In this document: positions 9,310-18,342 of the stretch, one piece after another
Layout: every line of letters starts with the position of its first letter
Numbering within the stretch: the first letter of the stretch is position 1
Assembly: GCF_022376445.1 (NCBI RefSeq)
Contig: NW_025955560.1
Location: 1-20,780, forward strand
Direction: 5' to 3'
DNA length: 20,780 bases
Source: Fomitopsis serialis
Taxonomy: Eukaryota > Basidiomycota > Agaricomycetes > Polyporales > Fomitopsidaceae
Program-made: the position numbers and the translations under genes
Notes under the pieces: model-generated
Told to the model about the DNA's origin: nothing
The model's input: the letters and a program-made list of their open reading frames with translations, nothing else
Databases searched by the model: none

Positions 9310-10958
9310 TCAGACACTGCCACTGCCACCCAGCTTCTTGCCCCATAGCTGTTTACCCTGAATCCACACCGCAAGCCGGTTTCGCATATCTCCTAGGCAC
9401 CACCACTTTTCGATGATGTCCAAGGTAAGTTGCGTTGGATGCGGACCTTCGAAGAAATCGAGAGGCCCAATACCAGAGCTTGATTTGGAATCGAAGAGTT
9501 GGACTGTGGAGACGGTCTCAATGTACGTGCAACGCTTCGAGGCTGAAGAGGCTTACTACACTGGACATCGAAGGGTGCTCCGACAGCAAATGCGCCGGTA
9601 CCGGCTGGCAGGTCTAATGCAATTGCGCCACCACGAGTAGCGAGATACAGTGCCTCTTTCCAGTCAATGGCAAGGGACCCTCCATCGTATCCTTGCCGAT
9701 CCTCAGCGACGGCTATGATCCTGTCTCCTTCACGCATCCGCGAGACTGTCACAGCCTGTCGCATACACCCCATGATGTCGATGTCATACCCACCGGCGAT
9801 GTCAGTTCCCAGTCCGACTTTTGCGCCAACATTAAGTGCCTCCCGTAGACGGAACGGCCTCGCGGAGAAGTACGCGTTGGAAAGTGGACAATGCGCGATT
9901 GCTGCGCCGGATTTTGCGACGTTGACTAACGAGGGTGAGTCGAGGAATGTACAATGTGCTTGGACGGTGCGTGGTGTGAGCAGACGGGACTGTGTTCGCA
10001 GTGTTATCATACGCGGCCCAGCAGGAGGCTATGCAGACTCTTTACTTGCGCGAATATCTCCACATCGGACTTGCCGCGTTCTCGACGGACGTAGTCCACT
10101 TGATCGTGGGCCTCTGCCATATGACTCTGGACACGAAGGTTCTTCGCAGAGGCGAGTTCGCCCAGGCTTCGCAACAAAGCATCCGAGCACGTAGGTACAA
10201 AGCGAGGCGTGAGGACAGGTTCCACCAGGCGTTCGTGTACAGGCAGATGCGCGACCATGCCATGACATGAGCCGACGAACGAAATCACCGACGAAAGAGC
10301 TCCTGAGACGGATGGCTCGACGTATGTTGGGCGCGAGGACATGTCCATGGAGAGTTTGCCCACAAACGCTCTGATCCCTGCTCGCTGCATCACTCTCGCG
10401 AGGATGAGACTGCGATGCATGCGTATGGTGAGTCTGAACGCATGGCCGTAAGAACGGAACAGCCGCTCACTTTGTGTCGACTTTGATCGTTCCGAACAGC
10501 AGAACAGCTCCAGTGCCATTCTCTATCAGTCTTTCTGTCAGTCGCGTATAAACACGTTCTGCCAGTATTGGATCGGCATCCAAGCTTTCTTCCGCCTTGA
10601 AAGCGTACTCGTTTAGCCATTCCATCAGGGGGAGATGGAGGCCTGTCCCTTGGTAGAGAAACTGTGGTGCATGCAAATGCAAGTCACAGAAAGTCGGCAC
10701 GAGGAAGGTGCCTCGTTCTAGCACGATCGGAGGTTCCGACGCATCGTTCAGGATTTCCTGAGATTCTTGGGTATGCGCGGCTTCCAGATGCTCTATGAAG
10801 CCTGTGGGACCGACGACTGACAGAAGCGATGCAGACAGTGAGCCATTCAGATGTGTATGCATAGTGACTAAGGTAACCGACGTACCGAGTACTTGATCAT
10901 GTAGGACCAGAAGCTCTCCGAGACGAGGACAATGCACAAGGTCTCCCCTGATGATCAT
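9310..10958 (-). CDS. GUD1: Guanine deaminase
   Basis: Five exons: 10886-10958, 10471-10816, 10046-10409, 9560-9989 and 9310-9503; 468 residues, a normal length for the family. The enzyme is a cytosolic zinc amidohydrolase converting guanine to xanthine in purine salvage and breakdown. Visible signatures are the metal-binding CDLHLHAPQF (His 71 and 73), LPLMEWLNEYAF, TPRFVPTCSD, RVQSHMAEAHDQV with the next metal histidine, HCPLSNAYFSARPFRLREAL, and KVGLGTDIAGGYDIDIM with the catalytic aspartate. The C-terminal exon ends with LDIIEKWWCLGDMRN and WIQGKQLWGKK, as expected. The donor of intron 4 (GTAGTA after 9560) is the only junction with a weaker consensus. It is convergent with the BTB gene and has its own 5' region next to tRNA-Thr. 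Confidence 0.95.
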
Positions 10959-11317
10959 CGTCTTGGCTGCACAAAATAGAAACGTGGAGCCTCCAGAGTA
11001 TCGATATCATGCCATCAAGTACATACAATGCGTGTGCACTTGCGGCGCGGCGGAGACATGCGCGCCTCCACCACGCCCCTGTGGCGGGAGCGCGGGACCC
11101 AAAGCCATTCAAGTTGGCAACTGCATTTCGCGCATAGACAGTTGCGTAGGCTGTCTCTTCAGCCAAATGTCGATAGCACCAACCTTCGTGGCCGCATGGC
11201 AAGTTCAGAGACCCGACAGAGACCAATATCATCATCATGATACTCACCACTGGTCCTCTGAATCGGAACTTCCTCACGTTGGTAGAACATTATATTGTAC
11301 TGGTATTCAGCTACCAT
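10959..11317. other. Intergenic, guanine deaminase 5' region
   Basis: This should hold the guanine deaminase promoter. A minus-strand open frame spanning 10897-11277 starts at GTG, overlaps the deaminase start and matches nothing known, so it is not called. A short CAT-rich run (tatcatcatcatgat) lies near 11228. No other signal was seen. Confidence 0.4.
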
Positions 11318-11417
11318 GCCCGTTTAGCTCAGTGGTAGAGCGCGCCACTCGTAGGAGCCCTGTACGGCTTCCCGAACCGAAATGGTGAGGTCGGTTGTTC
11401 AATCCAGCCAATGGGCA
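11318..11417 (+). tRNA. tRNA-Thr, anticodon CGT, with intron
   Basis: The acceptor GCCCGTT pairs with AATGGGC. The D arm is GCTC AGTGGTA GAGC. The anticodon stem CGCCA/TGGTG closes a CTCGTAA loop with anticodon CGT, which reads ACG. An intron of about 28 nt (about 11354-11381) interrupts the loop just 3' of position 37, the canonical eukaryotic site. The T arm GGTTG TTCAATC CAGCC contains one G-U pair. The spliced length is 72 nt including discriminator A. The exact intron edges may shift by a base because of the run of A at 11380-11382. Confidence 0.88.
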
Positions 11418-11420
11418 ATG

Positions 11421-11425
11421 TTTTT
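11421..11425 (+). terminator. RNA polymerase III terminator of tRNA-Thr
   Basis: Five T residues begin four bases after the tRNA discriminator base. Confidence 0.8.
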
Positions 11426-11556
11426 GAAAGTTTTCTTTTTGCCGCTGTCCACCCACATGCGAGTCAGCAACTGTTGGCAGTAAGTGACACCCCAGGGGTA
11501 GACATGGCTCATGGCCTTATAATGCTACATACTCAGGGTATACAATTCAAGATGCA

Positions 11557-14500
11557 TCAGCTCCTGCTCAACTTCCACATACCATTGGTCACAGTTACCA
11601 ATCCCTCCCGCCTTGCTGCTTCCATGAATGCCCCGAGTTGCTCAATAGTCCGATCATAGGCCGGTGCAAATTTCAACATTGTTTGTATCCGGTCAAGAGG
11701 CAGTGCTCCCAAGTTCGTGAGCATGCCTTCGATGAACTGGAGGTAGCATTGCATGAATTTCCACATGCCAAGAACAGAGACAAATTCCATACCTTCCAAA
11801 AGACCTTCATCTGCTCTGCTTGCTGCTGGTCCACTGTCAAGGTAGCCGGCATTTCTTCTATCATCCGAGCTGCAATATCATTAGAAAATGGCAATATGCA
11901 GTGAAGATGAGCCTACCTGGCCTGGGCAGTGCTGCAGAAGCCTCATCTTGAGCCACCTCCAGCAGCTTGTACTGATTCAGCACTTCCTCCTTTAGGACCC
12001 CCATGTCAACCCATGTTGTGAGTGCCTTCAGGGTCGCCGGCCTATCCACCGTACCCACACGGGCGATCAGTTCGTCCACCGTCCATGTATCTATAGAAAG
12101 GAAGACTCAGAGCCGACACGAAGAATGGCCAATGATGGACGCACCCTTCTCGGAGAACAGCTCGATGAACGCGGCCTCCAATGGTGGGACGTCGGCAGGA
12201 ATTGTGCGATCTTGGAGCTCAATTTCAAGGTGAATCGTACCCAGGTGAGGGAGCCAGCGCAACTTCTTGTCTTGCTTGAATGCATGGAACTCTCGAGCAT
12301 AGTTGTCTTGAATTCTACGAATTCACATGAATGCATGTTCAACGCGGAGGATTTCTGGCGGCGTACTCCTTGAACTGTCCAGGCATGATAAACTTGCCGG
12401 CCTGCAATGGCGGCCAGAAATGTCGCGAGATGATGGTCGGATGGAGAATCATCTGTACGAGATTTGATTCTCAGCATGAGCCATATTACGAGATAATTCT
12501 GCATCCTGACGTTCTTCTGGGACTGCACATGCTGGTCTGTCCGCTTGGATTCGGTCATGTCCCGTAGCATGACCTCGCACACTTGCAGGGCGGCCTCGCC
12601 GAATCGGATCTTTAGGATCTCGATATTCCGCCGCTGCAACCATCAACGGTATGCATAAGACCATGAGTAGCATCGCAAAAGATCGATTCGCGCACCTCAC
12701 GGTCGAAATTTCCATCTGTGATTGCGAGAAGCCGCTGGGCGAGCAGCACCTGCAGCTCGCGCACAAACAAGTCTTTCGAATCGTAAATGCTGACGAGCGT
12801 GCTGATGACGTCGCTCGGCTTGTTCGCGCGGAAGTCTGTCTATATGTTTCAACGAATGTTGGGGGCGCATGAATACACATTGTTTCACCAGGTCCTGCAT
12901 CGATCGGCTCGGGTTCCCAGCTAGGGTCCGTATAATCTTCGACTTGCATCTGCTGCAGCGGTTGAATCGGTTCATTTTCATCCACGAGGGAGTCGCCGCT
13001 CTCGCCGTCACCGACAAGACTCGCAACAATGCAGCGGATTGTATCGGGTCGCCCTCTGTACAGTCCGATACATGTGAGCAGGCAACACATCAGCTTGAAG
13101 CGGTATGTCTTACCTCAGATAACGGCGAATAGGATCCGCGACCTTGAACAACAGTACGCCAGGAGGGTCAACCAGGCGAAGACAGCGGATGATCGAGACG
13201 TATTGCATGAGTATGTCCTTGGTGTCTGCACCAGGATGAAGGAGACGTTTTTTGTTACTGTCCATTACAGGTCGGCATCAGACCACTGAGCATGCAACAC
13301 AAGTATACTCACGCTTTCCGCAGCGTCTGCACGAGTTGCGAACGCTGGTCCACACGTTGTAGACACTCCTACGAGCAGTCAGAGATGTACCAGCTACCAT
13401 ACTTGCATAGGAGTACTCACTTTGAGGTCTTCGAGGGCGGGCTGGGAATCTGGAAAATCTATGATGATGTCAAAGATTTCCTTCGTGCTTCAGCATGACT
13501 TTATCAACGAGGGGCAGCAAAATAATAGGCACACTAACGGCGACTCACCGAAGGTCGCTCAATGTTTTGCATACGTGAAAATCAAATCTCGAGCCGACTC
13601 CCTGTAGCATTGATCGCGCTTCCTCCGCTATTGGGAAGATTTAGATGATTTCATGCTCACTGCGAAAGTGAAAACTACCGACCTGACCTTGCGCCTCTTG
13701 CATACGGCATGACCATCCACGGCACAATCTTGTTGGTCATCCATTCTCTGAGAGGCTGCAGCATTCTCTCGCTCCACCGTCTTGTACATGTTTCCAAGAT
13801 GTGTGCTTCGATGTGTTCATAACACACACTCGATATGAGAGACTCGTGGCGGTCAAGTAAGCCCAGCTGTTCGAACGCATTCCAAAGCGAGAGGTCGGGT
13901 CGTGGGTGAGGTACTGGAGACTGCAGCGCGGGTGGCGTCGGCGGCAGCCAAGCTGGTGCAGTGGAGGACTGCGCAAGATCAAACGTAGCGTTGACGAGCT
14001 GCTTAAAGCCGCGGGAGAAAGAGGGTGGGAGAGTAGAGTAGACATGAGTCTGAAACGTAAGGGTGTATGCGGATAAAATTGTATGGCCTAGTCTGTGGGA
14101 GCGCATCAGAGCGAAGGATACACTATGGTAGTATGCCGAAAATCTGCTCACTCACTCGGATATGGGCACCCATGCTGTGTACCATTCTATTAGGCGGTAG
14201 ATCAGACACGCAATATGGCGAATATCCTCTGTTCCCTGTTTGCTGTCAGGACCATTAGCGCGTTCAAAAGGCCCAGCAAGCCCACCTCATATTGAAGCAT
14301 GAATTGTTGTACGTCATGGGAAATGAGATGCTGCTGTTTGCGCATGTCCTCTGATACCAGACGTGAGAACCAACATCAGAGGCGAGAAGATCACGCACCG
14401 AGGAAATTCTCGAGCAATAGGGGAAGCATCTTGGACCTGCTCAAGGTCTCAACTGCTACCCTCACTTCAGCCATATCTACGCGCCATACGTTAGCGGAAG

Positions 14501-14757
14501 CATGGCCCACAGAGCGCGTTGGACCTACCCCATTCCTTGTTTGCCCTGGGATCACTGAGATCGCGCGGGTGCAGGAAGTCTGTCGCAAGTGTCCACGCCT
14601 TGCCGTATCATTGGTTTCAGCAAGCAACTGTATGGGGTTCCAACCACACCTCGCTGAATCCAAGCAAGCCCACGATGCCCTCCCGGTCTCGGTTGAGACG
14701 GGCGAAGGAGTTGTGCCATTTGCCCGCTATTTGGCGCTGGAGAGCCTCTGTCGCCAT
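11557..14757 (-). CDS. APC2: Anaphase-promoting complex subunit 2 (cullin)
   Basis: Eighteen exons, 757 residues: 14650-14757, 14529-14598, 14399-14476, 14286-14350, 14156-14235, 13683-14092, 13549-13627, 13421-13487, 13313-13368, 13114-13257, 12889-13055, 12696-12835, 12511-12633, 12367-12452, 12145-12314, 11917-12090, 11793-11869 and 11557-11736. APC2 is the cullin scaffold of the nuclear ubiquitin ligase that triggers anaphase; it binds the RING subunit APC11. Diagnostic blocks are EIFDIIIDFPDSQPALEDL, ILMQYVSIIRCLRLVDPPGV, FRANKPSDVISTLVSIYDSK, LLAQRLLAITDGNFDRE, NIEILKIRFGEAALQVCEVM, HPTIISRHFWPPLQAGKF and KLRWLPHLGTIHLEIELQDR. The C-terminal winged helix ends in LPLDRIQTMLKFAPAYDRT and EGLVTVTNGMWKL. 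Introns are about 45-70 nt. The start ATG faces the hydrolase gene. The donor at 12510 (GTCAGG) and the one at 13682 (GTCGGT) are weak but keep phase. Confidence 0.93.
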
Positions 14758-14973
14758 TGTAAAGTCACAGAAATGGACAGGTGCTATACAGTGGCATCTA
14801 ATCGCTGTCCTGAAGAGTGTCAGTTCAGAGACTGCGGCGCGAAGGAGTGGCGGGACGCGTCGTGGTGGCGGTAAGCAAGCAAGTCGCGTCTCATCACGTG
14901 CTACGCGTCTTTCCCCACATATCGTCTTCTGAGATCTCCAGATCGGCGCGCGCTTCTCGTTCTCCCAATCGCC
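14758..14973. promoter_or_regulatory. Divergent promoter region, APC2 and hydrolase
   Basis: 216 bases separate the two start codons, which point away from each other. A CACGTG E-box lies at 14895-14900, about 75 bases before the hydrolase ATG and 138 before APC2. No TATA box was seen. Confidence 0.5.
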
Positions 14974-16287
14974 ATGTGCATGATGTCCAACGCAAGTGAG
15001 CAACAGACGGACGGATCCGCGACGTTTGCCTTCAAGGCGGTGGACGGAATAAACCTCTTGATGGACGTGTATTCCCCATCCTGTCATCACCTATCACACA
15101 CGGCAGACGGTTGCAGCTGTCCAATCGTAGTCTACTTCCACGGTGGTGGCTTGACCGTTGGCAACAGGGTCAGCTGGTTTCCGCACTGGCTCTATAGTAC
15201 GTATTGCACTTCGCTGTGTAGACGTATAGCTCTGTAGATTATGTGTGTGAATGTCGTCTGACTTCTCTATGAAGGGCGAATGACCGCCGCAGGGTGTGCA
15301 TTCGCTTCCGTCGAATACCGCCTTGCACCGCCTTCTACCGGACATGACATCCTAACGGATGTTCAAGACGCTTTTCACTTTGTATCGCGCGAACTTAATG
15401 GCCATCTCTTGCAAAGAAACAACGGTCACAATGCCGAAATCACTACTCCTATATTCCAGATCGACCCGGGACGCATTGCTGTCGTCGGAACAAGTTCTGG
15501 AGGACTATGCGCATATCTCGCTGCAATGCACGCGGTGCCGAGCCCAAAGGTCATCCTCTCTATGTACGGTATGGGCGGCGATATGCTGGTAGGTCCATAA
15601 AAGTTCGTGCACCAGGTCCATTGACCAACGACGCGGCAGACAACCCACTACTTCATGCCAAAGCAAGAAGTCTTCTTTCGCGGGCGCGAACTTCTTGACC
15701 CGGCGCGCTTCTCTGAGTATTTGTACCCCGCCTGTCGCCGTCTACCTCCCACTGCAAACTCTCCGTTAGCTTATCATCCACCTTCCTCGCGAACGCCGGG
15801 CTATCCTGCTAATCCACGTATGCAGCTCGCGCGCTTATACTTCCAGCTAGGCACCTTCCTGGACTATTACACGGGCCACCATGAACCGAGCCTTAGTGCT
15901 GCCCTGCAAGGAGCCGCCAACACACCCTCACACTCCGGGCGAGAATTGGACGCCGATGTGTTGATGTCTCTTATTCCAAGCGATCTGCTCCACTTGTTCC
16001 CGCAGTATTCCATATCGAAATCGACAACGGGACTTCGCCGCTGGCCTGCGACCTTCCTGGTACATGGCACAGCTGACACGGCTATCCGCGCGGACGAGTC
16101 TCGCAACCTTCACGCCATTTTACGGCGCGCAGACGTGGATGTTACGCTCCGATTGGTCGAAGGGGAGGAACACTCTTTCGACTATGTGCAGGATGCCGAG
16201 GGGTTGTTCGGTGGGGAAGGAGGATTATTTGGCGAAGCCTCCGACTTCCTCCTTCGCCATCTGGGTGTCACAGGGGCTCAACCGTGA
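14974..16287 (+). CDS. Alpha/beta hydrolase (HSL/esterase-like)
   Basis: Three exons: 14974-15196, 15275-15588 and 15640-16287; 394 residues. The fold-3 hydrolase core is complete. The oxyanion-hole motif YFHGGGLTVGN lies near residue 55, YRLAPPSTGHDI follows, and the nucleophile elbow VVGTSSGG puts the serine at about 148. The acid residue lies in VHGTADTAIRADE (about 325) and the histidine in EGEEHSFDY (about 357). The family hydrolyses short-chain esters, lactones or related bonds; the natural substrate cannot be read from sequence. No signal peptide or membrane helix is visible, so a cytosolic enzyme is likely. The start at 14974 has G at -3; two further ATG codons at 14980 and 14983 could also serve. 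Intron 1 is 78 nt, intron 2 is 51 nt. Confidence 0.9.
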
Positions 16288-16394
16288 TTACTCTTTAACA
16301 GAGCAGTAGAGGATATCCGCACGCGCATCCGAGCCATACAAAGACACAGAGTTGCATGCACGTAATATATCCGCTGACTCCTCATCAATGTCTA
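16288..16394. other. Convergent 3' gap, hydrolase and sirtuin
   Basis: 107 bases between two facing stop codons. There is no separate feature; the two transcripts very likely share or overlap 3' ends here. Confidence 0.4.
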
Positions 16395-17913
16395 TCATAG
16401 CTTCTCCTTCGTCTCCTTGTTATCCCTTGCCGCCTCCTGATGCACCGGGTTCTCGAGAGCTTGAGCCTGGTGTTCGTCCTCGAGTACTGGAATTTCAGCC
16501 CCATTCAGGATCGGAGACTGTGAATTCCCCTCAGTCTCTGGCGAGGCCTTGTCTGAGACCTCGCCAAGCACTGCGTTCAACCTCTCAGTAATCTCTTCCA
16601 CATCTTCCTCGAGTTGCTTCTCTTCTTCCGCCACAGTCGGTCCAGGGCCTTTCTCCGGTAGTCCCTCCTCGCCGAAGTCGTCCAGGCTGTGTTCTGTCTC
16701 TTTCCACGCCGCCTCTAGTTCGTCGCCCCAGCCCAGCTCCTTGCAGAGGTCGCGCACTACCTCGTCACATCTGCCTAGACAGATGACGTCGTCTGATCGA
16801 TTCCCAAAGTCACCCACTGGGTCGAGATTGATCAAGACGCGCGGGCAGTGAGCTGGGACAAGAGAAGCGAGGGAGGCGAAAGGCTGGACTGTGAGCGAGG
16901 TGCCGATCACGAAGAGTAGATCAGCGTTGCGGAGGTTCGGGACCGATTGGTGGAAGAGCTGAGGGAGCTGTGAAGAATTATACGTTAGTACCTTAAAGCA
17001 AGCGTATTACTAGAACCTTGACTGCTTACTGCTTCTCCGAAGAAGACAATATCCGGCTTCACTAAGCCGTCGCACTCTGGACATCTCGCAATCTCGCCTG
17101 TCTTGAGGGCCTGTCGCATCTTCTCGCCGTCGTATTCGGTGCTGCACTCGATACAGTGCTGACTAGCGAAACTCCCATGGGCCTCAACGATCTTGTTCCC
17201 TGGGACGCCGGCGCGCCGCTCCAGAGTATCGATGTTCTGTGTGAAGCATGTATGTAGAAACTTGTGGTCGTTGAGAAGGCGGACGAAAGAGTGCGTCGCC
17301 GTGGGCCGGAAGCGTCCGGGAAGCAAATCATGAGCGAGCGTATAGACTGAAAGAAAGGCGTTCGAGTCAGGCTTTCGGAGGATTTTGCCCAAGGCCGTAG
17401 CTTACAGGCTCTGGGATTGTCGCGGAAGTAGTTAATCTCAAAAACGGCTTCCGGATGAGGGAGGTTGAGGCGAGCAAGATTTGCCTGCCAGACATTGAGT
17501 CATGCCTATTTTCTCAGATTGCAAGACTTACATAGAGACCTATACAAGGGTCAGTGACATACCACCGAAAAGCATGACATCATTGCATACCTGTCTCTGG
17601 CGACCTGAAGTCGGGAATACCAGCCGATGTGCTGATACCTGCCAACACAGACGTACGCACGACAATGAGGATCGCGCTTCCTGCCTACACCCTGTAGACT
17701 ACTCACCCGCTCCGAGCTGGCCAGGAAGCACCGAAGTGAGCAGACATATTCCAAGGACGTCATAACCGCTTCATGAGCGCTGGTAAATCGATCGCTCACC
17801 ATCGTGAACACGTTCTTACACGCGGACGATTTCATGTACTTCGCTACCGAGGCCAGATCCCTGGCCTCAAGCACCTCGGGTGGACCTTCATACTTTGACT
17901 GCTCAGCACCCAT
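16395..17913 (-). CDS. HST2: Class I sirtuin, NAD-dependent protein deacylase (Hst2/SIRT2-like)
   Basis: Seven exons: 17800-17913, 17707-17716 (10 nt), 17591-17638, 17532-17539 (8 nt), 17406-17484, 17030-17346 and 16395-16967; 382 residues. NAD binding is in LGAG-ISTSAGIPDFRSPETG (residues 39-58), whose first part is carried by the 10-nt exon. TQNIDTLERRAGV and VEAHGSF (His 143) form the active site. The zinc cysteines are CIEC (151, 154) and CPEC (175, 178). IGTSLTVQPFASL ends the Rossmann core. The last 110 residues are an acidic, probably disordered tail. Class I sirtuins remove acetyl groups from histones and tubulin, using NAD. The N-terminus MGAEQS fits an N-myristoylation site, which would favour membrane attachment. 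Start choice is clear, as the first exon opens at this ATG. Confidence 0.93.
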
Positions 17914-18342
17914 AGTCGACGAACGTGGTAGTCAGACAGAAGATAGCAAGCGTTGCGGGAGACGCTACAATTGCACAGGCGGTGGAGCAATCGGAGCAAG
18001 CCCCCGAAGTGGAAAGTGTGTCGAAGTAATTGAGTTGAGTGAGTGGGAAAGATGTGCGTACCCGTGCTCTCGATCTTCTGGTCCTACGTCCCCGCTGCGC
18101 ACGAGTCATGCTTAGGCAGTGCTAGTGGTCGACAGTGTTGCCGTCAAGGATCTCGATCAACAAACAGTCCATACCAATACCGGTGGCATGATATCAAGAT
18201 TCCACGGGTCGGACGGTCTATATCCTGCCATGGCGCGCGAGCTTGGCGCACATCCTCGGCTATCCGTCATGTCCGCAAGCTTACACATAGTTTGCTATCC
18301 TCAAGATTTACTAAGAGGGCTCAAGAACAATTAAGTAGCGTA
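17914..18342. other. Intergenic, sirtuin 5' region and S28 3' end
   Basis: 429 bases with no supportable gene. A plus-strand open frame at 18119-18334 (71 codons) is not from a known family, starts at a non-ATG codon and has no splice partner. The part nearest 17914 should be the sirtuin promoter; no box stands out. Confidence 0.4.

Noticed and set aside
10897..11277. 126-codon minus-strand frame upstream of guanine deaminase
   Set aside because: It begins with GTG, overlaps the deaminase start exon in another frame, and its composition is not protein-like.
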